Positions 25,854-34,000 of a stretch of DNA of 64,000 nt are shown here, piece after piece. Position 1 is the first letter of the stretch, and each line of letters starts with the position of its first letter. The notes under the pieces are model-generated. The model ran no database searches, had not been told where the DNA came from, and worked only from the letters and a program-made list of their open reading frames with translations. Source of the stretch: Quadrisphaera sp. INWT6 (GTDB taxonomy: Bacteria > Actinomycetota > Actinomycetes > Actinomycetales > Quadrisphaeraceae); the NCBI RefSeq assembly GCF_015390235.1, contig NZ_VUOH01000006.1, forward strand, positions 62,001-126,000, given 5' to 3'. The translations under genes and the position numbers were made by a program.

Positions 25854-27002
25854 ATGAAGGCGGTCGTCTACGAGGGCCCGCACCAGGTGAGCGTGAAGGA
25901 GGTGCCCGACGCGCGCATCGAGCGCCCCACCGACGTCCTGGTCCGCATCACCACCACCAACATCTGCGGCTCCGACCTGCACATGTACGAAGGCCGCACC
26001 GACTTCGAGACCGGGCGGTGGTTCGGGCACGAGAACATGGGCGAGGTGGTCGAGGTCGGCGCCGGCGTCGACAAGGTCAGGGTGGGTGACCGCGTCGTCC
26101 TGCCGTTCAACGTCGCGTGCGGGCACTGCAAGAACTGCGAGCACGGGCTCACCAACTACTGCCTGACCGCCCAGCCGGAACCGAGCATGGCGGGGGCCGC
26201 CTACGGCTTCGCCGACATGGGCCCGTGGGCCGGCGGGCAGGCCGAGCTGCTGCGGGTGCCCTGGGGGGACTTCAACTGCCTGCGCCTGGGCGAGGACGCC
26301 GACGAGAAGGCCTCCGACTACGTGATGCTCGCCGACATCTGGCCCACCGGCTACCACGCGACCGAGCTGGCCGGCGTCTCGCCGGGCGACCAGACGGTCA
26401 TCTACGGCGCCGGCCCGGTCGGGCTGATGGCGGCGCTCTCGGCCACGGTCCGCGGCGCCAGCACGGTGATGGTCGTCGACCGCCACCCGGACCGGCTGCG
26501 GCTGGCGGAGTCGATCGGCGCCATCGCGATCGACGACTCGAAGGTCGACCCGGTGCAGGCCGTCCTGGAGCAGACGCTGGGTCTGGGGGCCGACAACGGC
26601 TGCGAGTGCGTGGGCTACCAGGCGCACGACCCCTCCGGGCAGGAGCAGCCCGACGACACCATGAACAAGCTGGTGGCCTCGGTGCGCTTCACCGGCAAGA
26701 TCGGCTCGATCGGCGTCTTCGTCCCCCAGGACCCGGGCGGTCCCGACGAGCTGGCGAAGGAGGGTCAGATCGCCTTCGACTACGGCCAGTTCTGGTTCCG
26801 GGGGCAGCACATCGGCAGCGGCCAGGCGCCGGTGAAGAAGTACAACCGGCAGCTGCGCGACCTCATCGCCGCGGGCAAGGCCGAGCCGTCGTTCATCGTC
26901 AGCCACGAGCTGCCGCTGGAGCAGGCCCCGGAGGCCTACCAGCACTTCGACGCGCGCGACGAGGGCTGGACCAAGGTCGTCCTCAAGCCGGCTGGGGCCT
27001 GA
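25854..27002 (+). CDS. Zinc-dependent alcohol dehydrogenase (glutathione-independent formaldehyde dehydrogenase-like)
   Basis: 382 residues from ATG 25854 behind GAGAGGAG. Catalytic zinc site C38GSD and GHEN; structural zinc lobe CGHCKNCEHGLTNYC (about 97-111). Cofactor motif GAGPVGLMAALSA. The overall layout, with WFRGQHIGSGQAPVKKYNRQL near the C-terminus, matches the MDR subgroup annotated as glutathione-independent formaldehyde dehydrogenase. The true substrate may be another aldehyde or alcohol. It heads a three-gene operon (two-base gap, then 4-base overlap) with a hypothetical protein and a second alcohol dehydrogenase. Confidence 0.87.
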   Translation: MKAVVYEGPHQVSVKEVPDARIERPTDVLVRITTTNICGSDLHMYEGRTDFETGRWFGHENMGEVVEVGAGVDKVRVGDRVVLPFNVACGHCKNCEHGLTNYCLTAQPEPSMAGAAYGFADMGPWAGGQAELLRVPWGDFNCLRLGEDADEKASDYVMLADIWPTGYHATELAGVSPGDQTVIYGAGPVGLMAALSATVRGASTVMVVDRHPDRLRLAESIGAIAIDDSKVDPVQAVLEQTLGLGADNGCECVGYQAHDPSGQEQPDDTMNKLVASVRFTGKIGSIGVFVPQDPGGPDELAKEGQIAFDYGQFWFRGQHIGSGQAPVKKYNRQLRDLIAAGKAEPSFIVSHELPLEQAPEAYQHFDARDEGWTKVVLKPAGA

Positions 27003-27003
27003 C

Positions 27004-27465
27004 GTGGCTCCCCGGGTCCAGAGCGTCCTCCACGCGGTGCGGTCGGCGAGGTCCGCTGTGCCCAGACCGGGCGGGGGCGCCCGGCGGTCGCGGGGCCTCT
27101 CGGGGTGGCTGGCCGTGACCGTGCTGCGCCCGGTCGACGAGGTCGACGTCAACAACCTGCCCGCACCGCTGGCCGCCCTCCACGACCGGATCGAGGTCCG
27201 CACCTCACCGGCCAGCCGGGACCGGGGCACCGAGCTCGCCGCGCGCCTGCTCGACGCACCGCGGGGCAGCAGCAGGGCCGCCCGCCTGGGCGGCAAGGAC
27301 CCCGAGGCCGAGCTGCGGGTCGCCCTGCGGCAGGCCAAGCAGCTGCTCGAGGTCGGTGAGGTGCTAGTGGTCGACCCGGTCCCCCACGGCGAGCGCACGC
27401 GCTCGCGCGGCGGGGCGCTCATCGAGCGGTGGACGACGGCGGCTCCGAAGGCGGGTGTGCGGTGA
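27004..27465 (+). CDS. Hypothetical protein between two alcohol dehydrogenases
   Basis: 153 residues from GTG 27004, one base after the preceding stop. A basic Arg/Pro-rich N-terminus (LHAVRSARSAVPRPGGGARRSRG) is followed by LRPVDEVDVNNLPAPLAALHDRI, SRDRGTELAARLLDAPRGSS, KDPEAELRVALRQAKQLLEVGEVLVVDPVPHG and a C-terminal RSRGGALIERW. Not membrane or secreted. The spacing shows co-translation with both dehydrogenases, so a role in the same pathway (stability, electron partner or regulation) is possible. No family recognised. Confidence 0.65.
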   Translation: MAPRVQSVLHAVRSARSAVPRPGGGARRSRGLSGWLAVTVLRPVDEVDVNNLPAPLAALHDRIEVRTSPASRDRGTELAARLLDAPRGSSRAARLGGKDPEAELRVALRQAKQLLEVGEVLVVDPVPHGERTRSRGGALIERWTTAAPKAGVR

Positions 27466-28637
27466 AGGCGCTCACGTGGCGCGGCGTCAACGAGGTCGCG
27501 GTGGAGGACGTCCCCGAGCCGACCCTCCTCAACGAGCACGACGCGATCATCGAGGTGGCGCTCAGCGCCACCTGCGGCTCCGACCTCCACCTGCTGGGCG
27601 GCTACATCCCGGCCATGCGCGCCGGTGACGTGCTCGGTCACGAGTTCATGGGCACGGTCGTGGAGGTGGGCCGCGGGGTCCGCGAGCGCCGGGTCGGGGA
27701 GCGCGTGGTGGTGGTCTCCTTCACCAGCTGCGGGCGCTGCTGGTACTGCCAGCAGGGGTTGTTCTCCCTGTGCGACAACGGCAACCCGAACCCCGGCATC
27801 ACCGAGGCGCTGTGGGGCCAGGCGATCGGCGGCTGCTACGGCTACTCCCACGCCATGGGCGGCTACGCCGGCAGCCACGCCCGCTACATCCGGGTGCCCT
27901 ACGCGGACCAGGGCACCTTCGTGGTCCCCGACGGGGTCTCCGACGAGCGGGCGCTGTTCGCCTCCGACGCAGCACCGACGGGCTGGACCGGGGCGGACCA
28001 GGCCGGGGTCACCCCCGGCGACACCGTGGCGGTGTGGGGCGCGGGCGGCGTGGGCCAGATGGCGGCGCGCGCGGCGATGCTCAGGGGCGCGGAGCGCGTC
28101 GTCGTCATCGACAGGCTGCCGAACCGGCTCGAGCAGGCCCGCACGCACATCGGTGCGGAGACCCTGGACCACTCCCGGGTCGACGTGCCGGCGGCGCTGC
28201 GCGAGATGACCGGCGGCCGCGGACCCGACGTCTGCATCGAGGCCGTCGGCATGGAGGCGCACAGCAAGGGCGTGGTGCACCTGGTCGACCAGGTGAAGCA
28301 GCAGCTGCGCCTGCAGACCGACCGCCCCGGGGCCGTGCGCGAGGCGATCTACGCGTGCCGCAAGGGCGGGACGGTGTTCACGCTCGGCGTCTTCGGCGGG
28401 TTCGTGGACTCCTTCCCCCTGGGGGCGGTGATGAACAAGGCGCTGACCCTGCGCGGTGCCCAGCAGCACGGGCACCGCTACATCCCGGAGATCCTCGAGC
28501 GGATGAGCCGGGACGAGGTGAGGACCGAGCACCTGGCCACCCACGTCATGCCCCTGGAGGAGGGGCCGGCCGGGTACCGGATGTTCAAGGAGAAGGAGGA
28601 CGGGTGCGTGCGCTCGGTGTTCCGCCTCGACGGGTGA
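27462..28637 (+). CDS. Zinc-dependent alcohol dehydrogenase
   Basis: 391 residues from GTG 27462, overlapping the upstream stop (GTGA). Catalytic zinc: CGSDLHLLGG and GHEFMG; structural zinc lobe CGRCWYCQQGLFSLC. Cofactor motif GAGGVGQMAARAA, then VVVIDRLPNRLEQA. The insert CYGYSHAMGGYAGSHARYIRVPYAD is typical of the same MDR subgroup as the first gene. The two dehydrogenases are paralogous. NAD(P)-dependent alcohol/aldehyde oxidation; substrate unknown. Followed by a perfect 12-base hairpin. Confidence 0.87.
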   Translation: MKALTWRGVNEVAVEDVPEPTLLNEHDAIIEVALSATCGSDLHLLGGYIPAMRAGDVLGHEFMGTVVEVGRGVRERRVGERVVVVSFTSCGRCWYCQQGLFSLCDNGNPNPGITEALWGQAIGGCYGYSHAMGGYAGSHARYIRVPYADQGTFVVPDGVSDERALFASDAAPTGWTGADQAGVTPGDTVAVWGAGGVGQMAARAAMLRGAERVVVIDRLPNRLEQARTHIGAETLDHSRVDVPAALREMTGGRGPDVCIEAVGMEAHSKGVVHLVDQVKQQLRLQTDRPGAVREAIYACRKGGTVFTLGVFGGFVDSFPLGAVMNKALTLRGAQQHGHRYIPEILERMSRDEVRTEHLATHVMPLEEGPAGYRMFKEKEDGCVRSVFRLDG

Positions 28638-28661
28638 GGCGCCGGACCTGACGTCCGAGGT

Positions 28662-28694
28662 GGGCGGTCGACGGGGCGTCCTCGTCGACCGCCC
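28662..28694 (+). terminator. Hairpin after alcohol dehydrogenase operon
   Basis: GGGCGGTCGACG (28662-28673), 9-base loop, CGTCGACCGCCC (28683-28694); perfect arms, 24 bases after the stop codon. Confidence 0.7.
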
Positions 28695-28750
28695 CCTGCG
28701 CGCCCGGCACGACCTCGGGCTGGCGGCGCTGCGGTCGTGGGGGTAGGAAC

Positions 28751-29848
28751 GTGCCGGGACGCGCCGGCCGGTCCACGGAGGGGCGGGACCCGGCGCTGCA
28801 GCCCGGAGGTCCGGAGGACCTGGTGCTGGAGACAGCGATCGCGGAGCTGGCGGAGGCGGGCACCGACGCCGCACCGGTGCAGGAGCGCGCGAAGGACGTC
28901 CTCGACGTGCTGGTGCGGCACGTGCCGTGCGACGCCGCGTGGATGGAGGTCCTCGAGCCGAGCGGCGGAGACTGCACCACGGCCGCCAGCGCGGACCTCA
29001 GCCGCAGCACCGTGGCCCACCTCTGCGGGCCCCAGACGGCCCGCGACACCGAGCTCACCCGGGCCGACCGGCCCCGCCCACCCCTGCGCCCGTCGGGCGT
29101 CCCCCACCCGGCGGCTGACACGCCGACGCGGGCGGGGTGCCTCCTCCCGGCGGGCGTCCGCGAGGCGCTCTCCGTGGTCCTGGCCCACCACGAGCGCCAC
29201 ATCGGGTTCCTCACGCTGCTGCACGGCTCCTGCAGACCACCCGAGGTGAGCGCACGGCGGACGCTGCAGCACCTCGTGCCCGTGGTCGCGCGCGCCGTCG
29301 ACCCCCTGCAGCACCTGTCGGTGGCGGCCCAGCTCCTCGACGGCGCCACCGCGGGCGCCGTGCTCTACCGACGGGGGGTGTGCGGTGGGCTGCCGGGCCT
29401 GGACGACGACGGGCTGCTGGCCGCCGGCTCGCCGGTCCTGGCGGTGGCACGGACCTTCCTCAGCACGGGACGCCCCTTCCGCTCCTTCCTGTGGCCGAGA
29501 GGGACTCGCCAGGCACCCGACGGGTACGCCCGGGTGACGGTGCTGGCTGACGAGCAGCGCTCCTCGGCGTCGGTGCTCGGTGCGGTGGTCCTGTCCGCCG
29601 TCCCCTCCTGCAGGGGGCTCACCCCTCGTGAGCTGGAGGTGCTCGGTCTGCTCGTGGAGGGGTGGTCCAACGCCCAGATCGCCCGCCAGCTGGTGCTGAC
29701 GCCGCGGACGGTCGCCACGCACCTGGAGCACGTCCTGCGCAAGCTGGACGCGCCGACCCGGACGCTGGCCGCTGTGCGGGCTGACCGCGAGGGGCTGTAC
29801 GTGCCGTCGACCCCGGACGCAGCACCGGGCGCCAGTCCTCGTGCGTGA
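28751..29848 (+). CDS. LuxR-type transcriptional regulator with GAF-like sensor region
   Basis: 365 residues from GTG 28751. The N-terminal two thirds are helical/beta mixed (VLETAIAELAEAGTDAAPVQERAKDVLDVLVRHVPCDAAWMEVLEP) as in GAF-type sensor domains. The C-terminal HTH is LTPRELEVLGLLVEGWSNAQIARQLVLTPRTVATHLEHVLRKL (about 288-330), the full LuxR/FixJ signature. No receiver domain or phosphoacceptor is seen. It follows the alcohol dehydrogenase operon and its terminator; whether it regulates that operon is unknown. Confidence 0.8.
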   Translation: MPGRAGRSTEGRDPALQPGGPEDLVLETAIAELAEAGTDAAPVQERAKDVLDVLVRHVPCDAAWMEVLEPSGGDCTTAASADLSRSTVAHLCGPQTARDTELTRADRPRPPLRPSGVPHPAADTPTRAGCLLPAGVREALSVVLAHHERHIGFLTLLHGSCRPPEVSARRTLQHLVPVVARAVDPLQHLSVAAQLLDGATAGAVLYRRGVCGGLPGLDDDGLLAAGSPVLAVARTFLSTGRPFRSFLWPRGTRQAPDGYARVTVLADEQRSSASVLGAVVLSAVPSCRGLTPRELEVLGLLVEGWSNAQIARQLVLTPRTVATHLEHVLRKLDAPTRTLAAVRADREGLYVPSTPDAAPGASPRA

Positions 29849-30259
29849 GAGCCGGTCCAGCATCCGTCCGGTGCCACCGCTCGCCGGAGGGCCTGGAGAC
29901 CCCACCACCCGTCCTGCTGCCTCGACCGGACGCGCAGCTCGCCGACACCGGCCTGACCGGTCTGCGGCTGCTCGGATCCGCCTGGGTCCTGGTCTTCGTC
30001 CCGCAGACCGCACCGGGGCGCGGTGACCGCCGCGCGGCGGGTCGGGTGACCTGGTCACATCGCCGCGCGGCGGGTGCCTGCACCGGCCCGTCTCGAACGG
30101 GCAGCTCCCCTCCACAGCGGACACCGACGCCCAGGCGGGGCGACGTCGACGACGAGGCAGCGGCCGAGCTCGGCGGTCACCACTCCACCGAGACGGCGAC
30201 TGTGCCGTCCCGCGCGGCGCCTGTCCACGTGGTTCTTCCGGGTCTGGACCCCGTACCAG
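29849..30259. other. Non-coding stretch
   Basis: About 410 bases with no gene-like frame. CGCCGCGCGGCGGGT occurs twice (30028-30042 and 30061-30075) as a short direct repeat, each containing the palindrome GCCGCGCGGC. No promoter consensus is clear. Confidence 0.4.
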
Positions 30260-30660
30260 TCGTGTCCGCTAGGCGCTGAGCGCCGGCTGCCGGTCCCCCA
30301 GCACCGCGTCGACGACCTCGGCGACCTCGTCTTCGAGGACGTCAGCGGCTCCGCGCCCGTGGACGGGCTGGCCGCCTGCACCGCCGGTGTCAGGGAGGTG
30401 TGCACGGCCTTCCCCGACGACCACTGGGACGTGGAGGACCGCCTCGTCCAGGGCGACACCATCGCGGTCCGGCTGACTGGTCGAGGGCCCCACACCGGTC
30501 CCTCCAGCGGCGTCGCGCCGACCGGACGGCGGATCGAGGTCCAGGAGCTGGTCGTCTACCGCGTCACGGACGGCAAGATCGTCAGGTGCTGGGGAGACCT
30601 CTTCCCGGTCGTCCGCGGCGTGCAGCGCGTCGGCCTGAGGCCGACCGCGGCGTCCGCCAC
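30260..30660 (+). pseudogene. SnoaL/ester-cyclase-like fragment
   Basis: A coding-looking frame reads LVFEDVSGSAPVDGLAACTAG, REVCTAFPDDHWDVEDRLVQGDTIAVRLTGRGPH, APTGRRIEVQELVVYRVTDGKIVRCWGDLF. That is the core of a SnoaL-like fold (PD.. VE.. GD.VAVR, then G..V.....YRV.DGKI...W). There is no start codon at the expected place, and the frame runs on without a proper stop into non-coding codons. It is a remnant or a gene damaged by indels. Function unassigned. Confidence 0.45.
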
Positions 30661-30809
30661 CGGGGGCCGTGAGACGGCCGGCACCAGGTGGGGCGTCCTG
30701 GTCGACACGGCCCTCCCGGCACCGCGGACCGCGCAAGCCCCCCGTTCGGGTGCTCGTTCCGCGTGCGTCCAGGGGGCGTGGAGATCAACACGAGCGTCAT
30801 GCTGCACGG

Positions 30810-31211
30810 GTGTGCGCAGAGACCCCGACCGCTTCGCTGACCCTGCCGATGGACGCGGCCGCACCCGCCAGGTCGCGGGCCTTCCTGGCGCAGGCGCACT
30901 GCCACCACCACGCGGCCTCCGTGCTCGACGAGGCCCAGCTCCTGGTCAGCGAGCTCGTCACGAACGCGGTCCGCCACGGCAGCCCCCCGATCACCACCGA
31001 GGTCGGGTGCCGCGGTCAGGCGGGTCTGCACGTGCGCGTCACCGACGGCGCCACGAGCGAGCCGCTGGTGCGCACGCCGGCGGTCGACGACGTCGGTGGC
31101 CGGGGCATGCTCCTGGTGGACCTGCTGTCCTCGGCCTGGGGCGTCGAGCCGGGCAGCACCGGCAAGGCCGTGTGGTTCGAGCTGGCGCCGGGTGACCCGT
31201 CGGCCCGGTGA
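30810..31211 (+). CDS. ATP-binding (HATPase_c_2) anti-sigma-type kinase
   Basis: 133 residues, GTG 30810 chosen as the first start giving the family N-terminus. N-box LLVSELVTNAVRHG; G1-like LHVRVTDGATSEPLV; G2-like GGRGMLLVDLLSSAWGVE; then GKAVWFEL. Stand-alone histidine-kinase-like ATPases of this type (RsbW/SpoIIAB class, many in Streptomyces) bind sigma factors or antagonists. No STAS-domain antagonist gene is nearby, but a SpoIIE-type phosphatase gene follows at 32.2-34.0 kb. A paralogue lies at 60502-60903. Confidence 0.8.
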   Translation: MCAETPTASLTLPMDAAAPARSRAFLAQAHCHHHAASVLDEAQLLVSELVTNAVRHGSPPITTEVGCRGQAGLHVRVTDGATSEPLVRTPAVDDVGGRGMLLVDLLSSAWGVEPGSTGKAVWFELAPGDPSAR

Positions 31212-31218
31212 CGCCGGG

Positions 31219-32052
31219 TCACCACCAGCCGGCCTGCGCCCCGATGATGCGCAGCAGTGCGACGGTGCCGAGCACCACGATGACGGCGCGCAGCGCCACC
31301 GGCGGCAGCCTGCGGCCGTAGCGGGCGCCGAGCGCGCCGCCCACCAGCGACGACACCGCGATCAGCCCGGCGACGGCCCAGTCGATCCTGTCAGCGCCGA
31401 ACAGCACGTACGACGTCGCGGCCACGAGGTTGACCACCAGCGTCAGCACGTTCTTGAGGCCGTTGAGGCGCTGCATCCCCTCGTCGAGGAGGCTGCCGAG
31501 CACCGCGACCAGCAGGATCCCCTGCGCCGCGGTGAAGTAGCCGCCGTACACGCTGATGAGCAGGGTCGAGAGGACGACGGCGACGAGCACGCGCCGCGAG
31601 GGCCGCAGCGGGCCGGTGCCGGCCGGGCTGTCCGTGGCGCCGCCCGTGGTGCCGGCCCGCTCCTCCGCGCGGCGCCGCAGCCGGCGCTGCAGGCGCGGCT
31701 GGACGACCACGAGCACCAGCGCCAGCACGATGAGCACGGGCACCACGGCCTCGAACGCGCTCTCGGGCAGGTGCAGCAGCAGCGAGGCGCCGATGACGCC
31801 GCCCACCACCGAGGCGGGCACGAGGAGCGCCAGGCGGCGGCCCTGGCCGCGCAGCTCGCGCCGGTAGCCCCACGCGCCCGACACCCCGCCGGCCACCAGC
31901 CCGATGGCGTTGCTGACGGTCGCGGTCAGCGGCGGGTACCCCAGCGCCACGAGGGTGGGGAAGGTGACGAGGGTGCCGGACCCGACGACGGCGTTGATGG
32001 TGCCGGCCCACAGGCCCGCCACGAGGATCAGGGACACCTCGAGCCAGGTCAC
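31219..32052 (-). CDS. TauE/SafE family sulfite exporter-like permease
   Basis: 277 residues from GTG 32052. The family opening VAGLWAGTINAVVGSGTLVTFPTLVALGYPPLTATVSNAIGLV is unmistakable. The second half repeats it as VYGGYFTAAQGILLVAVLGSLLDEGMQRLNGLKNVLTLVVNLVAA, consistent with about eight helices in two halves. Transports a sulfur or organic anion (sulfite, sulfoacetate); the direction is inferred from the family only. Converges on the HATPase gene. Confidence 0.88.
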   Translation of the reverse strand: MTWLEVSLILVAGLWAGTINAVVGSGTLVTFPTLVALGYPPLTATVSNAIGLVAGGVSGAWGYRRELRGQGRRLALLVPASVVGGVIGASLLLHLPESAFEAVVPVLIVLALVLVVVQPRLQRRLRRRAEERAGTTGGATDSPAGTGPLRPSRRVLVAVVLSTLLISVYGGYFTAAQGILLVAVLGSLLDEGMQRLNGLKNVLTLVVNLVAATSYVLFGADRIDWAVAGLIAVSSLVGGALGARYGRRLPPVALRAVIVVLGTVALLRIIGAQAGWW

Positions 32053-32200
32053 GGGCGGTGACCCTACGTCGTCGTGGGCGTCGTCACCGTCGTCGGCTCC
32101 GCCGTCGTCGCCGTGCGCCGAGCCGGAGGAGGGAGGACGGTGGGCCCGTGGCAGCCGTTCCGCCCGTGACCGCGGGCGCCCACCGGGTGCCGACGCGGGG

Positions 32201-34000
32201 GTGGTCGGTGTGGAGCCGGTGCGGAACGCGGCCGTCGAGGACCAGCTGCGCCACCTCGCCGTCGAGGCCGCCCGCGTCGGGACGTTCGTGTGGGAGCCCG
32301 CCGCCGACGTCCTGAGCACCGACGAGCGCTTCCGCGAGTCCCTGGCCCTGACCCGCCAGGAGACCGCCGCGGGCATCAGCGCGGTGGTCGGCCGCGTCCA
32401 CCCCGACGACCGCGAGCGCCTGCTCGGTGCGGTGGGGGCCGCGGTCGAGGACCGCGCGGAGTTCTCCGACGCGCACCGGGTGGTGCGGCCCGACGGGTCG
32501 GTGGCGCACTTCTCGCTGCGCGGGTGCGCCGTCCAGGGCGAGGACGGCGTGCTGCGGGTCCTCGGGGCCGCGGTGGAGACGACGGAGGTGCACCGGGCCC
32601 TCGAGGAGGCCGAGGAGCGGGCGCGGCTGGAGGCGCAGCGCGCGGCGCTGCGGGCGCGGGCGGCCGACGACCTGGGGAGCCGCTCGGACGTCGGGGTGCT
32701 GGGAACCCAGCTCGCCACGCTGGTGGTGCCGCAGCTGGCCGACTGGTGCGTGGTGAGCGTGGTGGAGGGCGACGGCCCGGCCTCGCGGGCGACGATGACG
32801 AGCGCGGGGTGGTGGCACGCCGACGCGGGGCTGCTGCCGCTGGTGGCGCGGGCGGCGGCGCTGCCGCCGGAGCAGCTGGTGCAGGCGGGGCCCGCGCCGG
32901 AGGAGGTCGCGGCCGGTCCGTTCGGGCTGCTGCTGCGGGGCCGGGTGGTGGTCCTGGGCGAGGGCGCGGCGGAGCAGGTGGCGGCGCAGCTGCCAGAGGG
33001 CGGGGCCCGCGACGCCGTGCTGGAGCTCGACCCGGAGGGCGCCGTGCTGCTGCCGCTGCTCGGGCGGGAGGAGGTGGTCGGCGTGCTGTCGTGCTTCACG
33101 GGGCGGGGGCGCCCGGTGCCCTGCGGGGAGGACCTGGAGCTGCTGGTCGACCTGGCCGCCCGCGCCGGGCTCGCCGTGGAGTCGGCGCGGGTGGTCACGT
33201 CGCAGCAGCAGATCGCCGAGGCGCTGCAGCGGGCGCTGCTCACCGCTCCCCCGCAGCCCGACGACCTGGAGGTGGTGGTCAGGTACACCCCCGCGGCGCA
33301 CTCCGCGCAGGTCGGGGGCGACTGGTACGACGCCTTCGTGCAGCCGGGAGGGTCGACGGTGCTGGTCATCGGTGACGTCGTCGGCCACGACACGGCCGCG
33401 GCCGCCGCCATGGGGCAGCTGCGCGGCATGCTCCGGGGCCTGGGGGTGGTGGAGGACGTGCCCCCCGCGCAGCTGCTCGCGCGCCTCGACACCGCCATGC
33501 GCCGCCTCGACATCGACACCACCGCCACCGCCGTCGTCGCCAGGCTCGAGCAGACCCCCGCGCAGCGCCGCGCCGGGACGACGACGCTGCGCTGGTCGAG
33601 CGCGGGGCACCTGCCGCCGGTGGTGCTCACCCCCGACGGCCGCGCCCGGCTGCTGGACGGCGCGACGGGCCTGCTGCTGGGGCTGGAGGGCATCACGGGA
33701 GGGTCGTGGCGGCACGAGCACACCGAGTCGGTGCCGCGCGGGAGCACGGTGCTGCTGTGCACCGACGGTCTCGTGGAGCGCCGCGACGCCCCCCTCGACG
33801 TCGGGGTGGAGCGCTTCCTGCGCGCCGTGGAGGCCGCCCGCGACCACGACCTGGACGACCTGTGCGACGCGGTGCTGCTGCAGCTGGTGCCGCGCCAGGC
33901 CCCCGACGACGTCGCCCTGCTCGGCGTGCGGATGCACCCGCAGCACCACGCGCTGCACCGCGCCGACGGCCCACCCGACCAGCCCCGGCCGGCAGGCTGA
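32201..34000 (+). CDS. PAS/GAF sensor SpoIIE-type PP2C phosphatase
   Basis: About 600 residues. A PAS domain (HLAVEAARVGTFVWEPAADVLSTDERF, VHPDDRERLL) is followed by a GAF-like domain (ADDLGSRSDVGVLGTQLATLVVPQLADW). The C-terminal PP2C/SpoIIE phosphatase has GGDWYDAF, LVIGDVVGHD, LLCTDGLVERRD and DDVALLGV, carrying the metal-binding Asp residues. In-frame starts GTG 32201 and 32210 are weak. GTG 32148 has a strong GGAGGAGGGA site but is in another frame, so a missing base in the GGGGG run at about 32196 could hide the true start. Likely dephosphorylates an anti-anti-sigma factor. The N-terminus is uncertain. Confidence 0.8.
   Translation: MVGVEPVRNAAVEDQLRHLAVEAARVGTFVWEPAADVLSTDERFRESLALTRQETAAGISAVVGRVHPDDRERLLGAVGAAVEDRAEFSDAHRVVRPDGSVAHFSLRGCAVQGEDGVLRVLGAAVETTEVHRALEEAEERARLEAQRAALRARAADDLGSRSDVGVLGTQLATLVVPQLADWCVVSVVEGDGPASRATMTSAGWWHADAGLLPLVARAAALPPEQLVQAGPAPEEVAAGPFGLLLRGRVVVLGEGAAEQVAAQLPEGGARDAVLELDPEGAVLLPLLGREEVVGVLSCFTGRGRPVPCGEDLELLVDLAARAGLAVESARVVTSQQQIAEALQRALLTAPPQPDDLEVVVRYTPAAHSAQVGGDWYDAFVQPGGSTVLVIGDVVGHDTAAAAAMGQLRGMLRGLGVVEDVPPAQLLARLDTAMRRLDIDTTATAVVARLEQTPAQRRAGTTTLRWSSAGHLPPVVLTPDGRARLLDGATGLLLGLEGITGGSWRHEHTESVPRGSTVLLCTDGLVERRDAPLDVGVERFLRAVEAARDHDLDDLCDAVLLQLVPRQAPDDVALLGVRMHPQHHALHRADGPPDQPRPAG

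Noticed and set aside
25242..28874. A 1210-codon leftward open frame
   Set aside because: Antisense shadow of the alcohol dehydrogenase operon; open only because GC-rich codons rarely make stops, and the amino-acid composition is His/Arg/Ala-rich with no domain.
29850..30279. A 144-codon rightward open frame
   Set aside because: Low-complexity Arg/Pro composition and no start signal; kept as non-coding.
31219..33762. An 847-codon leftward open frame
   Set aside because: Only the part below 32052 is coding (TauE permease); the remainder is antisense to the phosphatase gene.
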